DNA of 7,305 nt from Mycobacterium sp. (GTDB taxonomy: Bacteria > Actinomycetota > Actinomycetes > Mycobacteriales > Mycobacteriaceae): contig JAGQTR010000161.1 in the NCBI GenBank assembly GCA_020438915.1, forward strand, positions 415 through 7,719, in the 5' to 3' direction. Positions 1 to 6,233 of this stretch are shown piece by piece; within the stretch, counting starts at the first letter, position 1; each line of letters opens with the position of its first letter. The position numbers and the translations under genes are program-made. The notes under the pieces are model-generated. The model was not told the DNA's origin. It searched no databases and was given only the letters and a program-made list of their open reading frames with translations.

Positions 1-269
1 GTGACCGATCCCGATCGCACCGGAATGAGGCCGAACAACGCCTTGAGAAGTGTGGACTTGCCCGCTCCGTTGGGGCCGATGATGCCGACGATCTCGCCGT
101 CGCGCAGAAACAGGTCGCAGCCGCGCAGAATGTCGACTTCCGGAAGGTAACCGGCAACCAGGTGGTCGGCCCGCAGCAATGAACCCTGCGCCAGGCGTGC
201 GTGCTCCTCGGGGGTCGCCGCCATCTCGGCGGGCGATAACTCGGTGTGCCGGTCGGGGACTTCGCTCAT
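1..269 (-). CDS. livF: ABC importer ATP-binding protein, LivF type (partial, C-terminal part beyond left edge)
   Basis: Cytoplasmic ATPase that would pair with the LivG-type subunit to power the Liv-family importer. Only the first 89 codons are present; the gene continues past position 1. After an acidic 30-residue N-terminal stretch the ABC fold begins at about residue 31 (LLRADHLVAGYLPEVDILRG), and the Walker A motif GPNGAGKS lies at residues 65-72, followed by TLLKALFGLIPVRSG, typical of LivF. The Q-loop, signature and Walker B are outside the window. The ATG at 267-269 overlaps the livG stop as ATGA, so translation is probably coupled; no strong Shine-Dalgarno sequence is seen. A methionine at residue 16 is a possible alternative start, because the first 30 residues are not part of the usual fold. 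The family is clear; the substrate is inferred only from the operon. Confidence 0.92.
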   Translation of the reverse strand, partial: MSEVPDRHTELSPAEMAATPEEHARLAQGSLLRADHLVAGYLPEVDILRGCDLFLRDGEIVGIIGPNGAGKSTLLKALFGLIPVRSGSV

Positions 270-1225
270 CGCGTGTCGCCGCCGGTCTCGGCCATGACCG
301 CCTGTTCGATCTGTTTCGCCAGTTCTGCTGTCGCACCGACCGGGTTGCCGCGGTCGTCGAACTCCAGGAGCTGATCATGGTGGCTGCCGAGATATGCGTC
401 GACTACCGCGTGGTTGTCGGCGAGCCCGTCAGGTGGAGACTCGGCGATGATCGAGCCCTGAGCCATCACGACCACCCAGTCACTGATGTCGCGGATCACA
501 TCCATGTCGTGCTCGACGAAGACGACCGTCATCCCTTCTTCGCGTAGGGATTTCACGTGCTCGAGCAGGCTTTCGGTCAGCACCGGGTTGACCCCGGCCA
601 TGGGTTCGTCGAGCATGACGATCTTGGGGTCACTCATCAGAGCCCTGGCCATCTCGAGCAGCTTGCGCTGCCCGCCCGACAACGACCCGGCCATGTCCTG
701 GGCCTTCGTGTCGAGCTTGAACCGGTGCAGCATTTCGAGCGCCCGCTCGGTGATTTGGGCTTCTTGGCTGCGCCAGGTCGGGGGCAGTAGCGAGAACAGA
801 ATCCGTTCGCCGGTTTGGTGCTGCGCCCCGAGCTTGACGTTGTCGAGCACCGTCATCCGCGCCAGCGCCTTGGTGAGCTGAAACGTACGGACGACACCGT
901 GGCGCGCCACCCGGTGCGGTTGCATTCGACTGAGGTTCTTACCGTCGATCTTCCAGCTGCCCGTGTCGGCCCGGTCGAAACCGGTGAGGAGGTTGAACAG
1001 CGTCGTCTTGCCCGCTCCGTTCGGGCCGATGAGTCCGGTGATGGCTCCGCGTTGCACCTCCAAGTGGTCGACGTCGACGGCCTTCAGGCCGCCGAATGAT
1101 CGGGAAACATCGTCTATCACCAAGATCGGATCGGGCTTCGAGGATCCCGGTTCGGCCGCAGTCGCGTCGAGCCAGGTGGGGTGATCGGCGGTTGAGGCCG
1201 CTGAGTCGTCCGCGTCATCGACCAT
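266..1225 (-). CDS. livG: ABC importer ATP-binding protein, LivG type
   Basis: A 319-residue cytoplasmic ATPase of a branched-chain-amino-acid-type importer. All nucleotide-binding motifs are intact: Walker A GPNGAGKT (67-74), Q-loop glutamine in RTFQL (Q116), signature LSGGQ (182-186), Walker B IVMLDEP (202-208) with E207 as catalytic base, and the H-loop histidine H239. The segment MAGVNP after Walker B is characteristic of LivG. At 319 residues it is longer than typical LivG (about 255): there is a 33-residue acidic N-terminal extension and about 39 residues after the normal end (DAYLG, 276-280). The ATG at 1225 is supported by GGGAG about 10 bases upstream. The start overlaps the livM stop by 11 bases and the end overlaps livF by 4, so it sits inside one transcription unit. 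The ATP-binding role is certain; the transported solute is not shown. Confidence 0.95.
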   Translation of the reverse strand: MVDDADDSAASTADHPTWLDATAAEPGSSKPDPILVIDDVSRSFGGLKAVDVDHLEVQRGAITGLIGPNGAGKTTLFNLLTGFDRADTGSWKIDGKNLSRMQPHRVARHGVVRTFQLTKALARMTVLDNVKLGAQHQTGERILFSLLPPTWRSQEAQITERALEMLHRFKLDTKAQDMAGSLSGGQRKLLEMARALMSDPKIVMLDEPMAGVNPVLTESLLEHVKSLREEGMTVVFVEHDMDVIRDISDWVVVMAQGSIIAESPPDGLADNHAVVDAYLGSHHDQLLEFDDRGNPVGATAELAKQIEQAVMAETGGDTR

Positions 1226-2207
1226 CGAACTGCAACTCCCGTTTTCGTCCCAGCAGACCCTGTGGTCGGAACACCATCAGGACCGCGATCAGGATTCCGA
1301 GCAAGATGAATCGGGTGGCGCCCACCTGGGCATCGGTCAGGGGCAGGAGTGGGTCGGGACCCGCGATCGCTTGGCGCAGCACTGCATCCGGGATCGCGAG
1401 CAGGAACCAGAACAACATGGCGCCCACCACCGGGCCGAAGACGGTGGCGGCGCCACCTAACAGCAGAGCGCCGAAGGCGTAGAAGGTTTGGGCGGTGGAG
1501 TAGAAGTCGGGGTGGATCGACTTCGTCTGCAGGGCATTGAAAACGCCGCCCATGCCGCCGATCACCCCGCCGAGGATCAGGGCCTGAAGCTTGTAGACGA
1601 ACACATTCTTGCCGAGGGCGCGGGCGGCGTCCTCATCCTCGCGGATGGCCCGCAGCACCCGGCCCCATGGGCTGTGGGACAGCAGATACACGAAAAAGCA
1701 CAGAATCAGGACGAGCGTCCATCCCACCACCATCGCCCAGACGTCGTCGCCGACGAAGTTCACGCCCAGGATTGAGTACTGCTTGCTGGAGTCGAACGGG
1801 CTGAACCGGGTAAAGGGGTCGGCGAAGCCGTACAGCCCATTCGTCGACCCGGTCACCGGGTCCGAGGCCGTCGACCGGAAGATCAGTCGCAGTACTTCGG
1901 CCGCGGCGATGGTCGCGATCGCCAGGTAGTCCGCTCGCAGCCGCAGCGTCGGGATGCCCAGTACCACTGCCAGCGCACCGGCCGCCAGCAGCCCGACGAT
2001 GACCCCGACCCACAGTGGCTGCTGATAGGTCACCGTCATGATGCCGACCCCGTAGCCGCCGAGAAGGGCGAACCCGATCTGGCCGAAGTTCAGCAGACCG
2101 GTGTAGCCGAAATGCAGGTTCAGACCGATGGCCAGCAGCGCATAGAAGATTGCCGAAGGCCCGATGAGCTGGGCGAACGATGTTTGTAGGGCAGAGACGA
2201 GGTCCAC
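1215..2207 (-). CDS. livM: Liv-family ABC importer inner-membrane permease, LivM type
   Basis: A 330-residue integral membrane protein, one half of the translocation channel. It is strongly hydrophobic, with about eight to nine membrane segments. LivM family marks are visible: GLNLHFGYTGLLNFGQIGF (28-46), the segment TLRLRADYLAIATI (87-100), the cytoplasmic coupling-loop region GRVLRAIREDEDAARALGKN (182-201) that contacts the ATPases, and the terminal FRPQGLLG (313-320). It starts at a GTG (2205-2207), 7 bases after the livH stop, with GTGAGG a few bases upstream as a ribosome site overlapping the livH stop. Its end overlaps livG by 11 bases. It probably forms a heterodimer with the LivH-type permease. 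Family assignment is firm; specificity is unknown. Confidence 0.94.
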   Translation of the reverse strand: MDLVSALQTSFAQLIGPSAIFYALLAIGLNLHFGYTGLLNFGQIGFALLGGYGVGIMTVTYQQPLWVGVIVGLLAAGALAVVLGIPTLRLRADYLAIATIAAAEVLRLIFRSTASDPVTGSTNGLYGFADPFTRFSPFDSSKQYSILGVNFVGDDVWAMVVGWTLVLILCFFVYLLSHSPWGRVLRAIREDEDAARALGKNVFVYKLQALILGGVIGGMGGVFNALQTKSIHPDFYSTAQTFYAFGALLLGGAATVFGPVVGAMLFWFLLAIPDAVLRQAIAGPDPLLPLTDAQVGATRFILLGILIAVLMVFRPQGLLGRKRELQFDGR

Positions 2208-2214
2208 GGCAGCC

Positions 2215-3495
2215 TCACCCGATCCTTTCCCGCGAACCGAGGATGCCCTGCGGACGCACGACGAGGATCAGGATCAGGATGAGCAGGCCGCCGACGTACT
2301 TGAGATCGGGGTTGACGACCAGCGTCGACAGCTGGACGAACAGGCCGACGACGAGGCAGCCCAGCAACGCGCCATAAGCGGTGCCCAGGCCGCCGAGAAT
2401 GATGCCGGCGAACATCAGCAACAGCAGCTTGAACCCCATTTCCCACTGGACCCGCCCGCCGAGTTCTGAGAGTGCGAACAGGATGCCACCGAGCGCGGAA
2501 AGGCCGCCGCCCAGGCACCACACGAACATGATCACCCGTTCGACGTTGATCCCGGACGCCGCGGCGAGATCCCTATTGTCCGACACCGCCCGCATCGCCT
2601 TTCCGATAGGGGATTTCTGCAGCATCACAGCGACGGCTATCAGGACCGCCACGCTGATGGCCATGGTGAGCATGTTGGTGTCGGTGATTGCGATTGGTCC
2701 CCATTGACGCTGGGCGCTGACGGTGGAGTCGGCGAAGGCCTGGGTCCGATCGGAAAAGAGCGCGAGGATGAGGTAGCGGAGACTGATCGCCACACCGATG
2801 GAGACGACAAGTTGCGGGATCAGGCCCACTCGGCGTCGTCTCAGGGGATGCCAGATGCCCGCGTTATTGAGCCATCCGACTGCGATACCGGCCACGATGC
2901 CCAGCGCTGCGGCACCGAGCAGTGGAATGCCGAATGTGACGTTGAACGTCCAGGTGAACACCGCCCCCAGGGTTACGAGCTCACCGTGGGCGAAGTTGGT
3001 GAGCCCGGTCGTGCCGAAGATGAGGCTGAGCCCGATAGCCGCGACCGCGATGACCAGGCCAAACCGCAGGCCGTCGATCGCGAGCCTGATGACGCGCTCG
3101 TAGATCGGCGTTTCCATCGAGGTGCGTACCTCCCCGAAGAGGAACACCACCGTGTTCGTACGACCAGCGGCGACATCGCGGGTTACTGCGCTCTGCACGC
3201 TTACGTCGGAGGGAAGGCTCTCGCTGTCGACCTCGAAAGTATAGGTGCCCACCGGTAACTCAAGACTCCACCGACCGTTTTCGTCGGAGGTCGCGGCGGC
3301 GGCTTCATCCCCGGCCTCATCGAAGACCCGCACTGTTGCGCCGGCCACGGGTTCGCCCAGGTTGACCAGTCGTCCCGCGACCGGCGCAGACTCGGTGTCT
3401 TGGGCCGTCGCGACGCCCGCGCCCAGGAACGCCGTCAACACGACGAACGCGACCATGAGCAGGCACCGTGGGGCCACCCGAGCACACCGGCTCAC
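2215..3495 (-). CDS. livH: Liv-family ABC importer permease, LivH type, with N-terminal signal peptide and beta-sandwich domain
   Basis: The second channel subunit of the importer. Using the longest frame (430 residues from GTG at 3507), residues 1-35 look like a secretion signal ending GVATA|QD. Residues about 41-124 form a small polar beta-rich domain like carboxypeptidase-regulatory or Cna-B repeats (VAGRLVNLGEPVAGATVRVF, then ENGRWSLELPVGTYTFEV). The LivH permease starts at about residue 135, with IGLSLIFGTTGLTNFAHGEL (158-177), the ATPase coupling loop around GKAMRAVSDNRDLAAASGIN (302-321) and terminal VRPQGILG (417-424). Ordinary LivH proteins are about 300 residues and lack the extra domain. 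I chose GTG 3493-3495 because GGAGG (3507-3511) lies 11 bases upstream; at GTG 3505-3507 the start would overlap its own ribosome site. It is the first gene of the operon. That the domain faces outside is inferred from the signal peptide. Confidence 0.92.
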   Translation of the reverse strand: MSRCARVAPRCLLMVAFVVLTAFLGAGVATAQDTESAPVAGRLVNLGEPVAGATVRVFDEAGDEAAAATSDENGRWSLELPVGTYTFEVDSESLPSDVSVQSAVTRDVAAGRTNTVVFLFGEVRTSMETPIYERVIRLAIDGLRFGLVIAVAAIGLSLIFGTTGLTNFAHGELVTLGAVFTWTFNVTFGIPLLGAAALGIVAGIAVGWLNNAGIWHPLRRRRVGLIPQLVVSIGVAISLRYLILALFSDRTQAFADSTVSAQRQWGPIAITDTNMLTMAISVAVLIAVAVMLQKSPIGKAMRAVSDNRDLAAASGINVERVIMFVWCLGGGLSALGGILFALSELGGRVQWEMGFKLLLLMFAGIILGGLGTAYGALLGCLVVGLFVQLSTLVVNPDLKYVGGLLILILILVVRPQGILGSRERIG

Positions 3496-3666
3496 TGCGA
3501 GGACCACCTCCGATGCTTGTGTCGATGCGTTTCAGTTGACTGTCTGGTTTCGTCCGGGGCGACTGTATAGCCTTCCAGTGCGCGCGGCCGATTTCTGGAT
3601 GCCCCGCGCGCGTATCGATCATGTTTGGCGGTTTCCCGCCGCGGGTTAGCGCGATCTTATTGGTGT

Positions 3667-3783
3667 ATGTCACTGCTGCCACTGATCGTGCTCGTCGCGT
3701 CGTTCGCTGTGCTGACGATCGCGGCATCGTTGCTATGTTCTACCGGAGCCCGCGGCCCCGGCCGCGGTATTTCGCGGCCATGA
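3667..3783 (+). CDS. Possible small membrane peptide (38 residues), hypothetical
   Basis: A short open frame from ATG 3667 to TGA 3781-3783, ending 9 bases before the start of the substrate-binding protein gene. Residues 3-23 (LLPLIVLVASFAVLTIAAS and onward) form a single strongly hydrophobic stretch, followed by C24 and a small basic tail containing GARGPGRG. About 71% of third codon positions are G or C, higher in the hydrophobic half, so codon use is compatible with a real gene. Against it, no good Shine-Dalgarno sequence precedes the ATG, and the frame runs through the candidate promoter for the next gene. It does not have a proper lipobox. I recognise no family. It could be a small membrane protein, a leader peptide coupled to the downstream gene, or chance. 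Confidence 0.3.
   Translation: MSLLPLIVLVASFAVLTIAASLLCSTGARGPGRGISRP
3712..3739 (+). promoter_or_regulatory. Candidate SigA-like promoter for the substrate-binding protein gene
   Basis: CTGACG (3712-3717) resembles the -35 TTGACA at four of six positions. After a 16-base spacer comes TATGTT (3734-3739), which fits the mycobacterial -10 pattern TANNNT. A transcript would begin near 3746, giving a leader of about 47 bases with the ribosome site at its end. An inverted repeat ACGAT-N6-ATCGT (3715-3730) lies between the two elements and could be a regulator site. This is a pattern match only, and it competes with reading 3667-3783 as coding. Confidence 0.35.
3750..3767. repeat. GC-rich perfect inverted repeat in the leader of the binding-protein gene
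   Basis: CCGCGGCC, two bases (CC), then GGCCGCGG: two 8-base arms in perfect inverse complement. It lies 25 bases before the GTG start and 14 bases before the GAGGAG ribosome site. As RNA the inner pairs would open to make a realistic loop, leaving a stable short stem; as DNA it could be a dimeric regulator site. No run of T follows, so it is not an intrinsic terminator. Its function is unknown. Confidence 0.5.
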
Positions 3784-3792
3784 GGAGACTAG

Positions 3793-5004
3793 GTGCGCTG
3801 TCGTCGGGTACTGAGCGCGCTCGTGCTCGGTTCGGCAGCGTTGCTGGCGGTAGGGTCGGCGGCGTGCGCTGGGCCGCCGGCGGGCCCCGGGCCGTCGGCG
3901 AATGACCTGAGAATCGATCCGCAAGCCCAGATCGACCGCGACGGCGCAGCAGTAGAGGTGCTGGACCGGCCGGAACCTGTCACCCCGGCCGGAGACGGCA
4001 CGGCGGTGTGTCCGCCGTTGTCGATCGCCATGGTAGGTGAGCTCGAGGGGCCCGACGCTGCCTTGGGCGTCGCCGTCAAGAACGGCGTGCAGCTGGCCGT
4101 CGACCAGCACAACGCAGTCAACCCAGCGTGTCAGGTGCAGTTGAAACCTTTTGATACCGAAGGAAATCCGGCCAATGATCCGGAGCTGGCCGCTCAGATC
4201 GTCGACGACGCCTACACCGTCGGCCTGGTGGGGCCGGCGACCTCCACCGAGACGCTGGCAGTCGGCGCGGTGTTCGACCGGGCCAGTCTGGTTGCGGTGA
4301 CTCCGTCGGCTACCAGTCCGGCGCTGAGTAAACAGGGGTGGCGGACGTTTTTCCGCGGAGTGGCGAGCGACGAGGTGCAGGGCTCGGCCGTCGCCAACTA
4401 CATGACCCGGACCCTCGGTCACCGCAAGGTGTGTGTCATCGACGACAACTCCGACTACGGTCTCGGACTCGCCACCGTCGTGCGTGAAATCCTTGGCGCC
4501 ATGGCTGATTCGTCGTGCAACATCACGATCAGGCCGGATGACACCAACTTCTCTGAGATCGTGACCCAAATCAACTCTGCCGCACCAGATTCGGTATTTT
4601 TCACCGGACGCTACCGGCAGGCCGTTCCATTCGTCGAGCAGCTGCGGGCGGGAGGTTTCAACGGCGCCTTTGTCGGCGCCGACGGTGTGAAGAGTGCGAC
4701 GTTCGTCGAGGAGGCGGGTCCGGCGGCCAGGGGAGCAGTGCTGGCCTGCCCGTGTAGCCCGGCCCCGCCCGGGTTCGCCGATGAGTACAGCCGCGAGTTC
4801 GACCAACCACCGGGCGCGTTCAGCGTCGAGGCCTACGACTTGGGCACGATCCTGCTCCGGGGAATCGACTCCGGGGCGATCACTCGTCCAGCGCTGCTGG
4901 ACTTTGTTCGTGGGTACGACGGTCAGGGCTTTGCCGGCCGGTATCGGTGGACCGCTGACGGCAACCTGCAGGACGCGCTGATCTGGATGTATCGGGTCGT
5001 TTAA
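3793..5004 (+). CDS. Extracellular substrate-binding protein of the Liv-family ABC importer (periplasmic binding protein type 1)
   Basis: A 403-residue exported protein that would capture the solute and deliver it to the LivH/LivM channel. Residues 1-25 are a signal (RR at 4-5, hydrophobic core 8-20) ending GSAAC. C25 may be lipid-anchored, although serine at -3 is off the usual lipobox. A Pro/Gly/Asp-rich linker runs to about 72. The Leu/Ile/Val-binding fold follows: SIAMVGELEGPDAALGVAVK (77-96), NGVQLAVDQHNAV (97-109), VGLVGPATSTET (143-154), VAVTPSATSPAL (168-179), FFRGVASDEVQGSAVANYM (186-204) and VCVIDDNSDYGLGLA (213-227). GTG 3793 is chosen because GAGGAG lies at 3782-3787, five bases upstream; the nearby ATG 3780 is in another frame. 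The gene is divergent from the channel operon and convergent with the thiolase-like gene. Extra cysteines (73, 113, 214, 242, 319, 321) could form disulfides. The ligand is not identifiable from sequence. Confidence 0.92.
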   Translation: MRCRRVLSALVLGSAALLAVGSAACAGPPAGPGPSANDLRIDPQAQIDRDGAAVEVLDRPEPVTPAGDGTAVCPPLSIAMVGELEGPDAALGVAVKNGVQLAVDQHNAVNPACQVQLKPFDTEGNPANDPELAAQIVDDAYTVGLVGPATSTETLAVGAVFDRASLVAVTPSATSPALSKQGWRTFFRGVASDEVQGSAVANYMTRTLGHRKVCVIDDNSDYGLGLATVVREILGAMADSSCNITIRPDDTNFSEIVTQINSAAPDSVFFTGRYRQAVPFVEQLRAGGFNGAFVGADGVKSATFVEEAGPAARGAVLACPCSPAPPGFADEYSREFDQPPGAFSVEAYDLGTILLRGIDSGAITRPALLDFVRGYDGQGFAGRYRWTADGNLQDALIWMYRVV

Positions 5005-5036
5005 CAGTCCTGTGCAACAGCATTTCTCGGCCAGCG

Positions 5037-6233
5037 CTAGCGGGCGACAATGACCGACGAGCCGTGGCCGAACAGGCCTTGATTGGCGGTGATGCCGACG
5101 GTGGCGCCCTCGACCTGGCGGCCCGTCGCCTGCCCCCGCAGCTGCCAGGTGAGCTCGCAGACCTGTGCGATCGCCTGCGCGGGGATGGCCTCGCCGAAGC
5201 TGGCCAACCCACCGGAGGCGTTGACCGGGATCCGGCCGCCGATGGTCGTGGCGCCGCTGCGCAACAGCTGCTCGGCCTCACCCCGCGCGCACAGCCCCAG
5301 ATGCTCATACCAATCCAGTTCCAGCGCGGTGGACAGGTCGTAAACCTCGGCAAGGCTCAAATCCTCGGGTCCGAGGCCTGCCTCGGCATACGCGGCGTCC
5401 AGGATCTGGTCCTTGAACACCCGTTCGGGGGCGGCGACCACAGCGGTCGAGTCGGTCGCGATATCGGGCAGTTCCGGTAGGTGCTGCGGGTAGCGCGGGG
5501 TGACGGTGCTGATCGCGCGCACCGAAGGTACCCCTGTCAGGGATCCGAGGTGCTTTTCTGCGAACGACTTGCTCGCCACGATCAGCGCGGCGGCCCCGTC
5601 GGACGTCGCGCAGATGTCGAGCAGCCGCAGCGGATCGGAGACCACCGGGCTTGCGAGCACGTCCTCCACGGATGCCGCTTTGCGATAGCGGGCGTTGGGG
5701 TTGTCCAGGCCGTGGTGTGCGTTCTTGACCTTGACCTGTGCGAAGTCCTCCAGCGTGGCGCCGTACAGGTCCATTCGTCGCCTGGCCAGCAGTGCGAAGT
5801 ACACCGTATTGGTCGCGCCGATGAGGTGGAAGCGTTGCCAGTCCGGGTCGTTGCGGCGTTCGCCGCCCACGGGCGCGAAGAAACCCTTGGGGGTGGTGTC
5901 GGCGCCGATGACGAGCGCCACGTCGCAAAAGCCGGCGAGGATTTGCGCGCGGGCGCTCTGCAGCGCTTGCGAACCGCTGGCGCAGGCGGCGTAGCTTGAG
6001 CTGACGGGCACGCCGTTCCATCCCAGCTTCTGGGCAAATGTCGCACCTGCCACGAAGCCCGGATAGCCGTTGCGAATGGTGTCGGCACCGGCTACCAGCT
6101 GGACCTGGGTCCAGTCCAGTCCGGCATCGGCCAATGCAGCACGCGCTGCGACCACGCCGTACTCGGTGAAGTCGCGGCCCCACTTTCCCCACGGGTGCAT
6201 ACCCGCGCCCAGGATGTAGACGGATTCGGCCAT
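5037..6233 (-). CDS. Thiolase-like (SCP2-thiolase/Ltp family) protein, partner of DUF35 protein
   Basis: A 398-residue cytoplasmic thiolase-fold protein of the SCP2/lipid-transfer (Ltp) branch, the likely counterpart of M. tuberculosis Rv1627c. The nucleophile motif AACASG (82-87) retains C84. The C-terminal half follows SCP2 thiolases: EVYDLSTALELDWYEHLGLC (296-315), NASGG (338-342), TWQLRGQATGRQVEGATV (362-379). But positions that are catalytic in classical enzymes differ: HDCF reads YDLS (298-301), GHP reads GEA (347-349), and the C-terminal CxG or HNxG loop reads ANQG (383-386). It may therefore be a retro-aldolase or acyl-CoA-binding subunit rather than a true thiolase. The frame is open 81 codons further upstream, but that part lies inside the DUF35 gene. 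ATG 6231-6233 is chosen because GGAGG sits 8 bases upstream and the start shares a base with the DUF35 stop (TGATG). Confidence 0.92.
   Translation of the reverse strand: MAESVYILGAGMHPWGKWGRDFTEYGVVAARAALADAGLDWTQVQLVAGADTIRNGYPGFVAGATFAQKLGWNGVPVSSSYAACASGSQALQSARAQILAGFCDVALVIGADTTPKGFFAPVGGERRNDPDWQRFHLIGATNTVYFALLARRRMDLYGATLEDFAQVKVKNAHHGLDNPNARYRKAASVEDVLASPVVSDPLRLLDICATSDGAAALIVASKSFAEKHLGSLTGVPSVRAISTVTPRYPQHLPELPDIATDSTAVVAAPERVFKDQILDAAYAEAGLGPEDLSLAEVYDLSTALELDWYEHLGLCARGEAEQLLRSGATTIGGRIPVNASGGLASFGEAIPAQAIAQVCELTWQLRGQATGRQVEGATVGITANQGLFGHGSSVIVAR

Larger units (their letters stand above)
3496..3792. other. Divergent control region between livH and the substrate-binding protein gene
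   Basis: About 300 bases with no established gene, separating two outward-facing transcription units of the same importer. It contains the livH ribosome site (GGAGG, 3507-3511), a weak minus-strand -10-like TACAGT at 3562-3567, a possible plus-strand promoter (3712-3739) with an internal inverted repeat, an 18-base GC-rich inverted repeat (3750-3767), and an open 38-codon frame (3667-3783). No copy of the AACNNGTT core of the KstR operator was found here. Shared regulation of both units from this region is inferred from the layout. Confidence 0.6.

Noticed and set aside
56..1038. Nearly identical stretches at about 56-86 and 1008-1038.
   Set aside because: Both encode the Walker A motif of the two paralogous ATPases; this is protein conservation, not a mobile or regulatory repeat.
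2260..2290. Short tandem-like repeat of AGGATC near the livH end.
   Set aside because: It encodes the LILILIL run of the last membrane helix on the other strand and is explained by the protein.
3562..3567. Minus-strand TACAGT as the livH -10 element.
   Set aside because: It fits TANNNT but has no acceptable -35 at the right distance; too weak to list as a separate feature.
3536..3571. TTGACT followed by TATAGC on the plus strand as a promoter.
   Set aside because: The spacer is 24 bases, too long for a SigA-type promoter.
3533..3579. Repeated CAGT/ACTG half-sites in the divergent region.
   Set aside because: Four-base half-sites are expected by chance and their spacing is irregular.
3733..4806. 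Long minus-strand open frame opposite the binding-protein gene.
   Set aside because: It is antisense to a clear gene, rich in Arg, Gly and His, with no recognisable domain; long antisense frames are normal in GC-rich genomes.
5005..5036. Possible bidirectional terminator between the convergent binding-protein and thiolase-like genes, with a small stem CTGT-GCA-ACAG at 5010-5020.
   Set aside because: The stem is only four base pairs with a three-base loop and no T run, so it is not a credible intrinsic terminator.
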